Shown here: piece by piece, positions 34,391 through 43,207 of the stretch
How the letters are laid out: each line of letters begins with the position of its first letter
How positions within the stretch are numbered: position 1 is the first letter of the stretch
Source of the DNA: JASLEW01 sp035544875
GTDB taxonomy: Bacteria; Acidobacteriota; Thermoanaerobaculia; Multivoradales; UBA5704
Direction of reading: 5' to 3'
Assembly (NCBI GenBank): GCA_035544875.1
Contig: DASZZP010000127.1
Location: forward strand, 40,828-104,827
DNA length: 64,000 bases
Program-made: the position numbers and the translations under genes
The notes under the pieces: generated by a model
The model's database searches: none
Seen by the model: only the letters and a program-made list of their open reading frames with translations
Told to the model about the DNA's origin: nothing

Positions 34391-36916
34391 ATGCCGCGCA
34401 GACAGCTCGTACTGACAGCGCTCGCCGTGGCGCTGCTGGTCCTCGGTCCTGGTTCCGGGACGGCGGCGTCCGCCGCTGGGGACGCCAAGGCTCCGGCCCA
34501 GCTGCCGGCCCAGTACCGGCCGTGGCTCGACGAGGTGAAGCTCCTGATCAGCAAGCAGGAGCTGCAGACCTTCCTCGCGCTGGAGAAGGACTACCAGCGC
34601 GACGGCTTCATCCATCGCTTCTGGGAGGCGCGCAACCCCTACCCCGGAAGCGCGCGCAATGCCTTCAAGGAACAGTGGGAGGTGCGCCTCGCCAAGGCGC
34701 GCCAGGAGTACGGCAATATCGCCGAGGACCGGGCGCGGATGCTGCTCCTGCACGGCGAGCCGGGCAGCGTGCTCAAGACCGACTGCGGAGCGCTGCTCTG
34801 GCCGGTCGAGGTCTGGTTCTACCCGGTGGGCGATCGCATGCCGCGCGGCTTCTACCTCATCTTCTGGCAGCCGTCGGCCGGCGGCACCTATCGCCTGTGG
34901 CGCCTGAGCGACGGCGCCGGGGTTCTGCTCTCCTCCTTCCGCAGCGCCCTCGTCGAAGCCTTCAACCAGGAGGTCAACTGGCTCATCTACGAGCTCCAGC
35001 ACCGCTGCCCGGTCGATGGCGTGGCCGTCGAGCGCGCGTTGCGGTACGCCATCTCGGAGGAGCAGTCAGCCTTCTTCAACTTCCTCGAGGCGCCGCCGCC
35101 CCCGCGCGACCGGGAGTGGCTGTCGACCTTCCATGCCGTGTCGACCGATCTTCCCGCGGCGGCCCCGAGCCTGGCGGCGCGGCTGGAGCTCAGCTATCCG
35201 CGGCGCGAGCGGGAGCGGACGGTGGTCGCGGCGCTGCTCCGCGTGCCCAAGTCTGGCGCCCAGCCAGCCGGGGGGCCCGGTGGCAGCGGCTCGTACGACT
35301 TTCTCGTCGAGGGCGAAGTGCTGCATGGGACGGAGCTCGTCGAGTCGTTCCGCTACAGCTTCGGCCTCCCGGCCTCGACCATCAGCGGAGCGGAGATCCC
35401 GCTGGTCTTCGAGCGCCTGCTCTGGCCGGGCGAGTACACCCTGATCGTGCGCCTGGAGGACCTCCACTCCCACGCCGGCCACCGCGAGGAGCAGCCCCTC
35501 GAGGTGCCGGCGATCGCCGAGGCGAAGGCGGCGAGCGCCGCCGCGCCCTCTGCGGCGGCGCTCGCCAGGGCTTCGCCCGCCATCAAGCTCATTCCCCCGG
35601 AAGGCGACCTCCAGAGCGGGGCGGTGCGGCTCGACGCCGAAGTGGCCGGCGACCCCGAGGCGATCCGCAAGGTGACCTTCTTCCTCGACGGCAAGGAAAT
35701 GCTGACCAAGGCGCGGCCGCCGTTTGGCGTCGAGCTCAACCTGGGCAAGCTGCCGCGCAGCCGCGAGGTGCGAGCGGTTGCCTACGACGCGGCAGGGCGC
35801 GAGGTGGCGAGCGACACCTTGCTGCTCAACGCCCCCAAGCAGCGCTTCGCGGTGCGCCTGCTCGAGCCGCAGGCCGGCGTCGCCTACCGCGGGCGGGTGA
35901 CCGCGCGCGCCGAGGTCCGCCTGCCCGACGGTGCGAGCCTCGAGCGGCTGGAGCTCTTCGCCAACGATGACCGGGTGGCGACGCTCTACCAGCCGCCGTT
36001 CGTCCAGACGGTGCCGCTGCCCGCCGCCGCCGGGCCAACCGTCGTGCGCGCCGTCGGCTACCTTGCTGACGGCAGCTCGACCGAGGACCTGGTGGTGGTC
36101 AACGCCCCCGAGGCGAGCGAGAGGCTCGACGTGCGCCTGGTCGAGCTCTACGCCTCGGTCCTCGACGGCAGCAACCGGCCGGTGCGCGACCTCGCGCGCG
36201 GCGACTTCAAGGTGCTGGAGGACGGCAAAGAGCAGACGCTGCTGCGCTTCGAGCAGGTGACCGACCTGCCGGTCCACCTGCTACTGGTGATCGACACTTC
36301 GGCCTCGATGGCGCACAGCCTGCCGCAGGTGCAGAAGGCCGCACTGGCTTTCGTCGAGCGGCTGATCACTCCCCGCGACCGGGCGGCGCTCCTCACCTTC
36401 AGCGACACGCCGGTGCTGCGCAGCCAGCTCACTAGTGATCACGCGGCGCTCGCGCTCGCGCTCGCCGGCCTCCACGCCGAGCGCGGAACGGCGTTCTTCG
36501 ACAGCCTGGTGTACGGCCTCTCTTACATGAAGGGGATCCACGGCCAGGCGGCGCTGCTTCTCTTCACCGACGGCGACGATCACCTGAGCCATCTCGGCTT
36601 CGACGAGGCGCTGGCGTTCGCGCGCCGCAGCGGCGTCGCCATCTATGCGGTCGGGGCGCAGGTCTCGCGGCTCGACCTGCAGGCGCGCGGCCGGCTCTCC
36701 AAGCTGGCCAGCGAGACCGGCGGCCGTTCGATCTTCATCGACTCGGCGGCCGAGCTCGAAGCGGTTTACGCCGCCATCGAGCAGGAGCTGCGCGCCCGCT
36801 ACCTGCTCGCCTACCAGTCGCAGAACACCGCCCGCGACGGCGCCTTCCGCAGCGTCGACGTGCGCGTCGCCGGCGCCGGCCGCGAGGTCAAGACCATCCG
36901 CGGTTACTACCCCTGA
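34391..36916 (+). CDS. Secreted GWxTD-domain / VWFA-related acidobacterial protein
   Basis: 841 residues from ATG 34391 (longer frames upstream lie in the repeat). Signal peptide to about residue 28. A GWxTD-type domain (about 40-190) includes FIHRFWEARNPYP and RARMLLLHGEPGSVLKTDCG. Beta-rich Ig-like segments follow (about 400-590). The C-terminal VWA domain (about 600-820) has MIDAS DTSASM and belongs to the 'VWFA-related acidobacterial' group (RDLARGDFKVLEDGKEQTLL, YLLAYQSQNTARDGAFRSVD). Predicted periplasmic or surface protein for adhesion or assembly; exact role unknown. The family is a taxonomic pointer to Acidobacteriota. Confidence 0.88.
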   Translation: MPRRQLVLTALAVALLVLGPGSGTAASAAGDAKAPAQLPAQYRPWLDEVKLLISKQELQTFLALEKDYQRDGFIHRFWEARNPYPGSARNAFKEQWEVRLAKARQEYGNIAEDRARMLLLHGEPGSVLKTDCGALLWPVEVWFYPVGDRMPRGFYLIFWQPSAGGTYRLWRLSDGAGVLLSSFRSALVEAFNQEVNWLIYELQHRCPVDGVAVERALRYAISEEQSAFFNFLEAPPPPRDREWLSTFHAVSTDLPAAAPSLAARLELSYPRRERERTVVAALLRVPKSGAQPAGGPGGSGSYDFLVEGEVLHGTELVESFRYSFGLPASTISGAEIPLVFERLLWPGEYTLIVRLEDLHSHAGHREEQPLEVPAIAEAKAASAAAPSAAALARASPAIKLIPPEGDLQSGAVRLDAEVAGDPEAIRKVTFFLDGKEMLTKARPPFGVELNLGKLPRSREVRAVAYDAAGREVASDTLLLNAPKQRFAVRLLEPQAGVAYRGRVTARAEVRLPDGASLERLELFANDDRVATLYQPPFVQTVPLPAAAGPTVVRAVGYLADGSSTEDLVVVNAPEASERLDVRLVELYASVLDGSNRPVRDLARGDFKVLEDGKEQTLLRFEQVTDLPVHLLLVIDTSASMAHSLPQVQKAALAFVERLITPRDRAALLTFSDTPVLRSQLTSDHAALALALAGLHAERGTAFFDSLVYGLSYMKGIHGQAALLLFTDGDDHLSHLGFDEALAFARRSGVAIYAVGAQVSRLDLQARGRLSKLASETGGRSIFIDSAAELEAVYAAIEQELRARYLLAYQSQNTARDGAFRSVDVRVAGAGREVKTIRGYYP

Positions 36917-36954
36917 CCTGTTTGCGGACTAGAGGTGCGCCGGTTGATCAAGCT

Positions 36955-37920
36955 TCAGCGGACCGCGAAGTAGCCTGCCGCGACGACGGCGGCGAGGAGC
37001 GCGAGGAGCGCCGCCACGACCGCCGTCCGCCGCCGCGAGCCGGGAACGCCGAGCAGACGCGAGATGCCGCGCAGGTGGCCGAGCAGGCGCACGCGCAGGG
37101 CTTCCTCGAGCTTCTCGAGGTCGGCCAGCAGCTCGTCGGCCGAGGCGTAGCGCTGCTCGGGGTTGCGGGCCAGGCATTTGAGCACCAGCACGTCGGTCGC
37201 GGGCGGCAGCTCGGCGTTGCTCTGCGAGGGTAGGGTGATCTTGCCCGCGGGAGGGCGGCCGGTGAGCATCTCGAGCAAGATCGCCCCCACTGAATAGAGG
37301 TCGGCACGCGGGTCGCCGCTCGTCGATCCGGCCGGGCCGGCCGCCGCCCGCGGGTGGGCGTCGCGCGCCTCGAGCTGCTCCGGCGCCAGGTAATGGAAGG
37401 AGCCGAGGGCATAGGCGCCGGTGCGCAGCATGCTGTCGAGCTCCGAGGACACGTCGATCTCGCTGGGGCCGAAGTCGGCCAGCTTGACCGCCCGCAGATC
37501 GGCGGCCACCAGCACGTGACGGGGTGTCAGGTGGCGGTGGGCGAAGCCGCGCTGGTGGGCGTAGGCGAGGCCGCGGCACATCCCCTTGGCGACCGCGATC
37601 GCTTCGGGCACCGTCAGCCGGCGTTGCTTGAGCAGGCGCTCGAGCGAATCGCCGGCGAAGAGCTCGGTGGCGACGTAGAAGCGGCCGCCGTCGTGGCCGC
37701 TGGCGAGCAGCTGCAGGATGTTGGGGTGGGAGAGGGGAGCGACGGCGTCGAGCTCGCGCTCGAAGCGCTCGGCCGCTGCGGGAGTGTCGAGCAGCTCGGA
37801 GGTGAAGACCTTGACCGCTACCAGCCTATCGCCGGGGCCGCGCGCCTTGTAGACGCTCGACAGGCGTCCTTCGCGCAGCGGTTCGAGGATGCGGTAGGGG
37901 CCGACCGACTCAGGGCTCAT
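36955..37920 (-). CDS. Membrane-anchored Ser/Thr pseudokinase
   Basis: 321 residues from ATG 37920 (GTG 37923 possible). Hanks-type kinase fold: ATP-binding Lys37 (VAVKVF) and metal-binding D149-F-G151 (KLADFGPSE) are kept, but the glycine loop is degenerate (LREGRLSSVYKA, first Gly is Arg) and the catalytic loop HRDLKPxN reads H128-R-H130-L-T-P-R-H: the catalytic Asp, Lys and Asn are all replaced. Phosphotransfer by the normal mechanism is therefore unlikely, and a signalling or scaffold role more likely. One C-terminal membrane helix (VVAALLALLAAVVAAGYF). Overlaps the end of the MscS-FHA gene by 11 bases, so expression is coupled to a channel with a phosphopeptide-binding domain. Confidence 0.85.
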   Translation of the reverse strand: MSPESVGPYRILEPLREGRLSSVYKARGPGDRLVAVKVFTSELLDTPAAAERFERELDAVAPLSHPNILQLLASGHDGGRFYVATELFAGDSLERLLKQRRLTVPEAIAVAKGMCRGLAYAHQRGFAHRHLTPRHVLVAADLRAVKLADFGPSEIDVSSELDSMLRTGAYALGSFHYLAPEQLEARDAHPRAAAGPAGSTSGDPRADLYSVGAILLEMLTGRPPAGKITLPSQSNAELPPATDVLVLKCLARNPEQRYASADELLADLEKLEEALRVRLLGHLRGISRLLGVPGSRRRTAVVAALLALLAAVVAAGYFAVR

Positions 37921-39238
37921 CACGCTCGAAGATCATAACCGTGTCGCCGATGAAGATGCGATCGAGCGGCGCGAGCGGCTCCCGGCTCGCGGACCGCCCG
38001 TTGAGGCGGGTGCCAAAGCTGCTGCCGAGGTCGGCGAGCACGTAGCAGCCGTCTTCCCAGGCGATCCGCAGGTGCTCTTTGCTGGCGTTGGCATCGGTCA
38101 GCGGCAGGGCGCAGGCGCGCGACCGCCCGACGATCACAGGCCGGCCGTCGAGGGCCAGCGTGCTCCCGCGCTCCGGCCCCTCGGCGACGTAGAGCCGCGC
38201 CGCGTAGGGGGGAATGGGGGTGGCGGTCTCCCCGCCCTCGCCAGTCTCGCGGTCTGCGCCGCGCGCCGCGGGGGGCCGGCGCAGCGGCGGGCGGGGTGCG
38301 ATCTCCAGGGTGCGGATAGCATGCGGGATGACGATGCCGGCTTTCTGGAACTCCTCCCAGATGCGCGCCCGCAGGTCGCTCGCGATGCGCGGCGAGTGCG
38401 CCACGTCCTCGATCCAGGCCCGCAGCTCGTAGACCACGGCGCTCTCCTCGAACGACAGCAAATAGACCTCCGGCGTCGGCTTGTCGAGCGTGCCGGCGAC
38501 CCCGGCCGCACAATCAGCCAGGATGCGCCGCACGCGGTAAGGCGGCGCCTTGTAGTGGACGGCGACCCGGATGCGCTCGAGGTGCATCGGGTGCGGATAG
38601 TAGTAGTTGTGGATACGCTCGTCGGCGAGCTTGGCGTTGGGGATGACCAGGTTGTCGTTCTCGCGGGTGCGGAGGTGGGTGGTGCGCCAGGTGATCGCGG
38701 CCACCCGCCCCTCGTGGTCGCCGACCTTGATCCAGTCGTTGATCCGGAACGGCTTCTCGACGCTGATCACCAGCCCGGCAAAGAAATTGGCCAGGATCGG
38801 CTGCAGCGCCAGGCCGAGCACCAGGGAGGTGACGGCGCTGGTCGCGAGCAGCGGTCCGACGTCGAAGGCCGGGAAGCTCACCTTGAGGGTGACCAGGGCG
38901 GTGATCAGGTAGACCAGCGCCATTGCCACCGCCGGCAGCAGGGGCGGCAGCCGCACGCCGCGCTGGCCGAGCAGATGGACGTCGAACAGAAACAGGGCGA
39001 GCAGGCGCAGAACGACCGCGAAGCCAAAGAAGAGCAGCGTCCAGGAGAGCGCTGCCGGCAACCCCGGGTAGGACGGGTTGAGGAGGGAAAACGTCTCGAG
39101 GGCGGCGGCGGTGGCCGCCACCAACAGCGGGAAGGTGAGCTGGCGGACCAGGAAGGAGCGCCGGCGCAGCGCGGCGATGAGCACCAGCAGCAGCGCCAGC
39201 ACCGCGACGCCGCCGAGCAGGGCGATGGCGGTCTTCAT
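37910..39238 (-). CDS. MscS-type mechanosensitive channel with C-terminal FHA domain
   Basis: 442 residues. Four to five membrane helices occupy residues 1-155; the pore helix and signature are LVLGLALQPILANFFAGLVI followed by VEKPFRINDWIKVGDHEGRV. The MscS beta and alpha/beta domains run to about 310 (TTHLRTRENDNLVIPNAKLA). A charged linker leads to an FHA domain (about 350-440): VIVGRSRACALPL, SKEHLRI, LADLGSSFGTRLNG. FHA domains bind phosphothreonine peptides; fusion to MscS suggests channel gating or location tied to a phosphorylated partner. It lies between a small gene (15 bases) and the pseudokinase (11-base overlap). Confidence 0.92.
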   Translation of the reverse strand: MKTAIALLGGVAVLALLLVLIAALRRRSFLVRQLTFPLLVAATAAALETFSLLNPSYPGLPAALSWTLLFFGFAVVLRLLALFLFDVHLLGQRGVRLPPLLPAVAMALVYLITALVTLKVSFPAFDVGPLLATSAVTSLVLGLALQPILANFFAGLVISVEKPFRINDWIKVGDHEGRVAAITWRTTHLRTRENDNLVIPNAKLADERIHNYYYPHPMHLERIRVAVHYKAPPYRVRRILADCAAGVAGTLDKPTPEVYLLSFEESAVVYELRAWIEDVAHSPRIASDLRARIWEEFQKAGIVIPHAIRTLEIAPRPPLRRPPAARGADRETGEGGETATPIPPYAARLYVAEGPERGSTLALDGRPVIVGRSRACALPLTDANASKEHLRIAWEDGCYVLADLGSSFGTRLNGRSASREPLAPLDRIFIGDTVMIFERDEP

Positions 39239-39253
39239 CGCCGCGCCGCCGCC

Positions 39254-39541
39254 TCAGCCCAGGCGCTCGCGGTAGACCTTGTCCATGGCGCGGCGCAGCG
39301 CCTCGAGCCGCCCCCGCGGGCCGAGCGCAAGGGCGTCGTCCTCCTTGACCACCAGCGGCCAGTCGAACTCGACGTTGTCGAGGACGCGGATGCTCCATAC
39401 CCGTTTCTCCGGGTCCCAGGAGCCCATCCTGCCGCCGGTGCCCTCTCCGTTCCCGGCAAGGTCCCATCCGGAAGGAAGGAAGCTGCGGAGCTCCTCCTCG
39501 GTGTAGCGCAGCGGCTCGGTCGAGGCCTGCATGGCGCCCAT
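39254..39541 (-). CDS. Small protein of unknown function upstream of the MscS-FHA gene
   Basis: 95 residues from ATG 39541 (ATG 39532 also possible; neither has a clear ribosome-binding site). Contains YTEEELRSFLPSGWDLAG, RVWSIRVLDNVEFDWPLVVK and a C-terminal helix with LEALRRAMDKVYRERLG. Probably a compact soluble alpha/beta protein. It ends 15 bases before the channel gene, so a three-gene operon is likely. Repeat R3 lies just upstream. Confidence 0.65.
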   Translation of the reverse strand: MGAMQASTEPLRYTEEELRSFLPSGWDLAGNGEGTGGRMGSWDPEKRVWSIRVLDNVEFDWPLVVKEDDALALGPRGRLEALRRAMDKVYRERLG

Positions 39542-39598
39542 GGCGCCGCTATTGTGCCGTATCTCCGCTCGGCTGGGAAGTTGTCGCCCAACGAATCT

Positions 39599-39710
39599 CG
39601 AAGCGAAGGGGAGGGGGCGTCCCCTTCCCCCCCGGAGGGGTGGGAAGGGGATCGAGGGGATGCGGGGGGCGATCCGATCGACGCTTCGAGGAGTCCGCGA
39701 TCGTTCCATC
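39599..39710 (+). repeat. Dispersed repeat R3 (short copy)
   Basis: Same core as R1 and R2 (GGGGGCGTCCCCTTCCCCCC, GGGAAGGGGATCGAGG, GGGGGGCGATCCGATCGACG) with a shorter middle, so the inverted repeat TCCCCTTCCC / GGGAAGGGGA forms a tight hairpin. It lies between the TonB receptor terminator and the small-gene operon. Confidence 0.75.
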
Positions 39711-39755
39711 GGAGGGTCTGTTTCGTCCCCGAGGGCGCCGCAGGCGGTGGGGACG

Positions 39756-39786
39756 AAAAAACGCCCCGGCCCTTGCGGACCGGGGC
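39756..39786 (-). terminator. Rho-independent terminator of the TonB receptor gene
   Basis: On the minus strand GCCCCGGTCCGCAAGGGCCG continues to GGGC and then GTTTTTT: a strong GC stem with a U-run, 46 bases after the receptor's stop codon. A second hairpin (TTTCGTCCCC / GGGGACGAAA, 39720-39758) follows. Confidence 0.85.
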
Positions 39787-39831
39787 TCATCAAAAAGCGC
39801 TGCGGATGTGCTCCGCCGCGCAGAGACGAGC

Positions 39832-42768
39832 TTAGAAGCGGAAGCCGACCGAGAAGCGGAAAGTCCTCGGCACCTGAGTGTCGGTGGGCAACAGCGGTTT
39901 GCCGAAGTTGGGGCCCTTCACCCAGTTCACCCCCTCGACCGGCGTCGTGGTGAACGGGTTGAAGGTTGCCAGGCTGGCGGTCGTGGTGTGGTCCCTGGCC
40001 GTCTGGTCGACCTTGAGCACCCCGTGCTTGTTGAAGGCGTTGAGCACCTGCGGCTGCAGGTAGACCTCGATCTGCTTGGTGAAGGCGCTCCAGGTGAAGG
40101 AGTAGTTGAACGCGAGGTCGGTGGCCTGGATGCTGGCGGTATGGAAGGCGTCGCGCGCGGTGAAGTAGTAAGCGACGCTGGCCGGCGGGCGGACGTAGCC
40201 CGGGTTGTGGACGAAGGGGCGGTCGTCGACCGCTCCCACCGCGCCGTACGGGACTCCCGAGAGATAGTTCTGCAGCAGGCTGACCTGCAGCAGGTGCTGG
40301 TCGCTCTTCCAGATATCGTAGGTGGCGAAGACCCGCAGCCGGTGCCGCTGGTCGCTGTTGAGGTCGCCGTTCGGGGTGTTCCAGCTCGCCTGCTTGTACT
40401 CGGGGAAGCTCAGGGCCGCGGAAGAGACGGGCCCGCTCCCCGCGGTTTCGCCGTCGAAGTTGCCGCGCAGGTGCGACAGCGTGTAGCCGCCGCCGACGTT
40501 CAGGCGGTCGAACGGCCGGAGCTGGAACTCGGTGAGCAGCCCGTCGTAGCTGCGGCGGACCTTGCTGGAGTTGTTGGTCAGCACCGCGAGGTCGGCTAGG
40601 GCGCCGGTAGGCGTCGTGGTACGGCCGGTCGTGAGGTCGGTCTGGACGGTGTAGAAGTCGGAGCTCTTGCGGTGGATGTACTGGACGCGCCCCAGCCCAT
40701 ACCTGCCCAGCCGCTTGCTGACGCCGCCGGTGATCTCTGTTGTGTAGGGCGAGTTGAGCGAGTTCTTGATGATCGTGGTGCCGCCCGGGATGTTTACCGC
40801 GCGCAGGAAGCTCTGGTTGTTGGTGAAGCCGACCGACTGGAACCAGTCGAAGATGTGCTGGATGGCGACGGCGGTCGGCACCACGGCGCTTCCCGGCGCG
40901 TTGATCGCCGGACCGCGGTAGAACCACTGGAAGGCGGCCGGGTTGCCGGCCGGGGAGGTGGAGTCGGCCTGCGAGTTGGCGATCGCCGTCACGTACTGGC
41001 CGTATCCCGCGTTCAAGATCCAGTCGCCGTCGCCCTTGAGGTCGTAGGCTCCGCCCAGCCGTGGGCTGACCCGGCTGTCTTTGGCGACGTTCTGGCCGGC
41101 GCTGTCCTTGCCGTCGTTCTTGTCGTAGCGGACGCCGAGGTTGAAGGTCAGGCGGTCGGTCAGCCGCCATTTGTCGTTGGCGAACAGCGAGTTCGTGCGG
41201 AAGTTGGTGCCGAGGCTGCTCACCAGGATCGGGTTCCACTGGATGATCGTGCTGGTGTCGGGCAGCACCTGCGGGAGCAGGCCGCCGCCGGGAGGGAAGA
41301 GGGTATTGGTGATGAAGATCCGGAAGTCGCTCCCCGACTGGTGGTTGTTGGCGTTGCGGATGTCGTTGAAGGTGTCGTAGCCGAAGGCCACGTCGTGGCT
41401 CCCCAGCCCGCCTCCCGAGACGAACCAGTTGCCCTTGATCAGATAGTCATTGTTGTCGCGCGCCTCCGGCGTGCAGACGCCGCAGAAGGTGGGGCTATTC
41501 CAGCGGCTGCCAGAGTTGGCGCCGTTGTCGACCAGCAGCGTCCCCTTGATCAGGTCGGTGAACAGCGAGCCGGAGTGCACGAAACTGAATTTGCGCCGCG
41601 AGTATTGCGCCTCCGCGAAGAAGCTGCTGCTGAAGACGCCGTCGTAGTTGATCGCCAGCAGGTCCTGGGGGAGGCTGCGGCTGACCAGGCTCGCCGTGTC
41701 CAAGATGGTGCCGAAGCTGTTGGCGCTCTCGTCCTGCTTGTTCTTGATGTACGAGGCGGTCAGGCGGTGCCCGTCGAGCGGCGACGCCGTCAGCTTGCCT
41801 TCGAGGCGGTACTCCTTGGTGGTGTCGAGATAGGGGATAGTGGTCGGCACGGCCGTCTGCTGGGATAGGTCGGTGGTGAAATTGCGGCCCGACCCGAAGT
41901 ACCAGAGCTTGTCCTTCCAGAGGAAGCCGCCTAGGGTTGCTTCGTAGCGCTCGTTGACGGTATCGGTGCGCTGCACTGTCAGCGGAGTCGGCGCGGCCCA
42001 TTTGTCGTTGGTCAACGAGGTGCGGAACGAGCCGTGCACCTCGTTGCCGCCCGACTTGGTGATGACGTTGATCACGCCGCCGGCGAAGCGGCCGTACTCG
42101 GCCGAGATCCCCGCCTTCTGGATCGTGGTCTCTTGGATGGCGTCCTCGATGAACAGATCGTTGGCCTGGCCGCGGATGTTCTCGTTGATCACCACGCCGT
42201 TGACCATGAAGAGGCTCTCGTAGGACTGCGAGCCGGAGATGACCAGCCCGCGGCCTGTCTGCGCGTTGGTGCCGGGCCCGGTATCGCTCACCCCCGGGGT
42301 CAGCAGCACGGTCTCCCGGATGTTGCGCTGCACGGGGAGCTTCTCGACCATCGACTTCTCGTAGGTGGTGGCGGTCTGCGGGGTCGTCGAGATGGTCTCG
42401 GCGGTGCCGGTGACCACGATGCTCTCGGTGATCCCCGTCAGCGCCATCTCGATGTCGATCTGCGAGTCCTGGGCGGCCGCGAGCTTGACCGTCCGCTCCA
42501 CCTTGGCGAAGCCCTCGATCTCGTAGGTCGCTTTGTAGTCGCCGGGCGGCAGCAGAGGCACGTTGTAGTCGCCGCCGGCGTTGGTGACGACGGTGCGGCT
42601 GCCCTGGAGGCTGGGGGAGGAGACCGACACCGTCACGCCCGGGAGCGGCTTCTTGTCCGAGGTGACTTTGCCGGCGAGGTTGCCGGTCGGGATGCCCTGG
42701 CCGAGCAGCGGCAGCGCCGCTGCCATGAAGGCACAGGACAGGCCAAGGGCAAGGGTCCTTCTTCGCAT
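39832..42768 (-). CDS. Oar-like TonB-dependent outer-membrane receptor
   Basis: 978 residues from ATG 42768, preceded by AAAGGAG at good spacing; the open frame extends upstream without homology. Signal peptide to about residue 24. A carboxypeptidase-regulatory-like beta domain (about 27-105: LAGKVTSDKKPLPGVTVSVS, YNVPLLPPGDYKATYEIEGF) precedes the plug domain (about 130-245: FMVNGVVINENIRGQANDLF, EYGRFAGGVINVITKSGGNE). A long beta-barrel ends with Phe (FRFSVGFRF), as needed for outer-membrane insertion. The large extracellular loops and this architecture are typical of Acidobacteriota receptors for bulky substrates such as oligosaccharides or peptides. It is a single-gene unit with its own terminator. 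Confidence 0.93.
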   Translation of the reverse strand: MRRRTLALGLSCAFMAAALPLLGQGIPTGNLAGKVTSDKKPLPGVTVSVSSPSLQGSRTVVTNAGGDYNVPLLPPGDYKATYEIEGFAKVERTVKLAAAQDSQIDIEMALTGITESIVVTGTAETISTTPQTATTYEKSMVEKLPVQRNIRETVLLTPGVSDTGPGTNAQTGRGLVISGSQSYESLFMVNGVVINENIRGQANDLFIEDAIQETTIQKAGISAEYGRFAGGVINVITKSGGNEVHGSFRTSLTNDKWAAPTPLTVQRTDTVNERYEATLGGFLWKDKLWYFGSGRNFTTDLSQQTAVPTTIPYLDTTKEYRLEGKLTASPLDGHRLTASYIKNKQDESANSFGTILDTASLVSRSLPQDLLAINYDGVFSSSFFAEAQYSRRKFSFVHSGSLFTDLIKGTLLVDNGANSGSRWNSPTFCGVCTPEARDNNDYLIKGNWFVSGGGLGSHDVAFGYDTFNDIRNANNHQSGSDFRIFITNTLFPPGGGLLPQVLPDTSTIIQWNPILVSSLGTNFRTNSLFANDKWRLTDRLTFNLGVRYDKNDGKDSAGQNVAKDSRVSPRLGGAYDLKGDGDWILNAGYGQYVTAIANSQADSTSPAGNPAAFQWFYRGPAINAPGSAVVPTAVAIQHIFDWFQSVGFTNNQSFLRAVNIPGGTTIIKNSLNSPYTTEITGGVSKRLGRYGLGRVQYIHRKSSDFYTVQTDLTTGRTTTPTGALADLAVLTNNSSKVRRSYDGLLTEFQLRPFDRLNVGGGYTLSHLRGNFDGETAGSGPVSSAALSFPEYKQASWNTPNGDLNSDQRHRLRVFATYDIWKSDQHLLQVSLLQNYLSGVPYGAVGAVDDRPFVHNPGYVRPPASVAYYFTARDAFHTASIQATDLAFNYSFTWSAFTKQIEVYLQPQVLNAFNKHGVLKVDQTARDHTTTASLATFNPFTTTPVEGVNWVKGPNFGKPLLPTDTQVPRTFRFSVGFRF

Positions 42769-43055
42769 TCTAAGACTCCTTTCGAGTCCAATCTCCCGTC
42801 CACGCGCGGGAGGCGGTTTAGCGGTTGGCGGCGGCCCGCTGTTGCCTCGACACGGAGCAATCACAAAGTCAGCCCAGAGCGGCCGTTGATGAGATGTCAC
42901 ATAGCAATTCGTATGCCGCTCGACGGGTCCGAGGCGCACCTAACCGACGCAACAGAATCAGAGACTTACCGGTAGCTCTCAGAACGATCCAGCGGGCCAG
43001 ATTCAATTTCACGGAGCACGATCGGTATTTTGGATTCAGCAATCACGGCGGCGCT

Positions 43056-43077
43056 GCGGTTCAAGCGATTGAACCGC
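43056..43077. other. Perfect 9-bp hairpin with GCGA tetraloop
   Basis: GCGGTTCAA, GCGA, TTGAACCGC: a perfect stem closed by a GNRA-class tetraloop, with no U-run after it. In the 5' leader region of the acyl-CoA dehydrogenase gene about 130 bases before its start. It could be an RNA leader structure or a protein-binding palindrome. Confidence 0.4.
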
Positions 43078-43107
43078 GGGCACTGGTTACTCATCGAGTA
43101 AGGCCTC

Positions 43108-43160
43108 CACCCGCCATCGCAGCGCCGTCTCATCCCTCGGGATCGGCCCGCCGGTGGGCT
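43108..43160 (+). repeat. Tail fragment of the dispersed repeat
   Basis: Matches the tail shared by R1 and R2 (atcgcag, then CATCCCTCGGGATCGG, CCGCCGGTGGG), without the core. It ends 48 bases before the acyl-CoA dehydrogenase start codon. Confidence 0.55.
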
Positions 43161-43207
43161 GCTATGATCAGACGAGCGGCCGGCGCGCGAGAGCGCCAAG
43201 GAGAGGC

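Larger units (their letters stand above)
42769..43207. other. Intergenic region between TonB receptor and acyl-CoA dehydrogenase
   Basis: Divergent region holding the leaders of both genes. No supported coding frame. Contents seen: a GNRA-type hairpin (43056-43077) and a fragment of the dispersed repeat tail (43108-43160). The AAGGAG ribosome-binding site of the dehydrogenase is at the right end (about 43199-43204). Confidence 0.5.
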
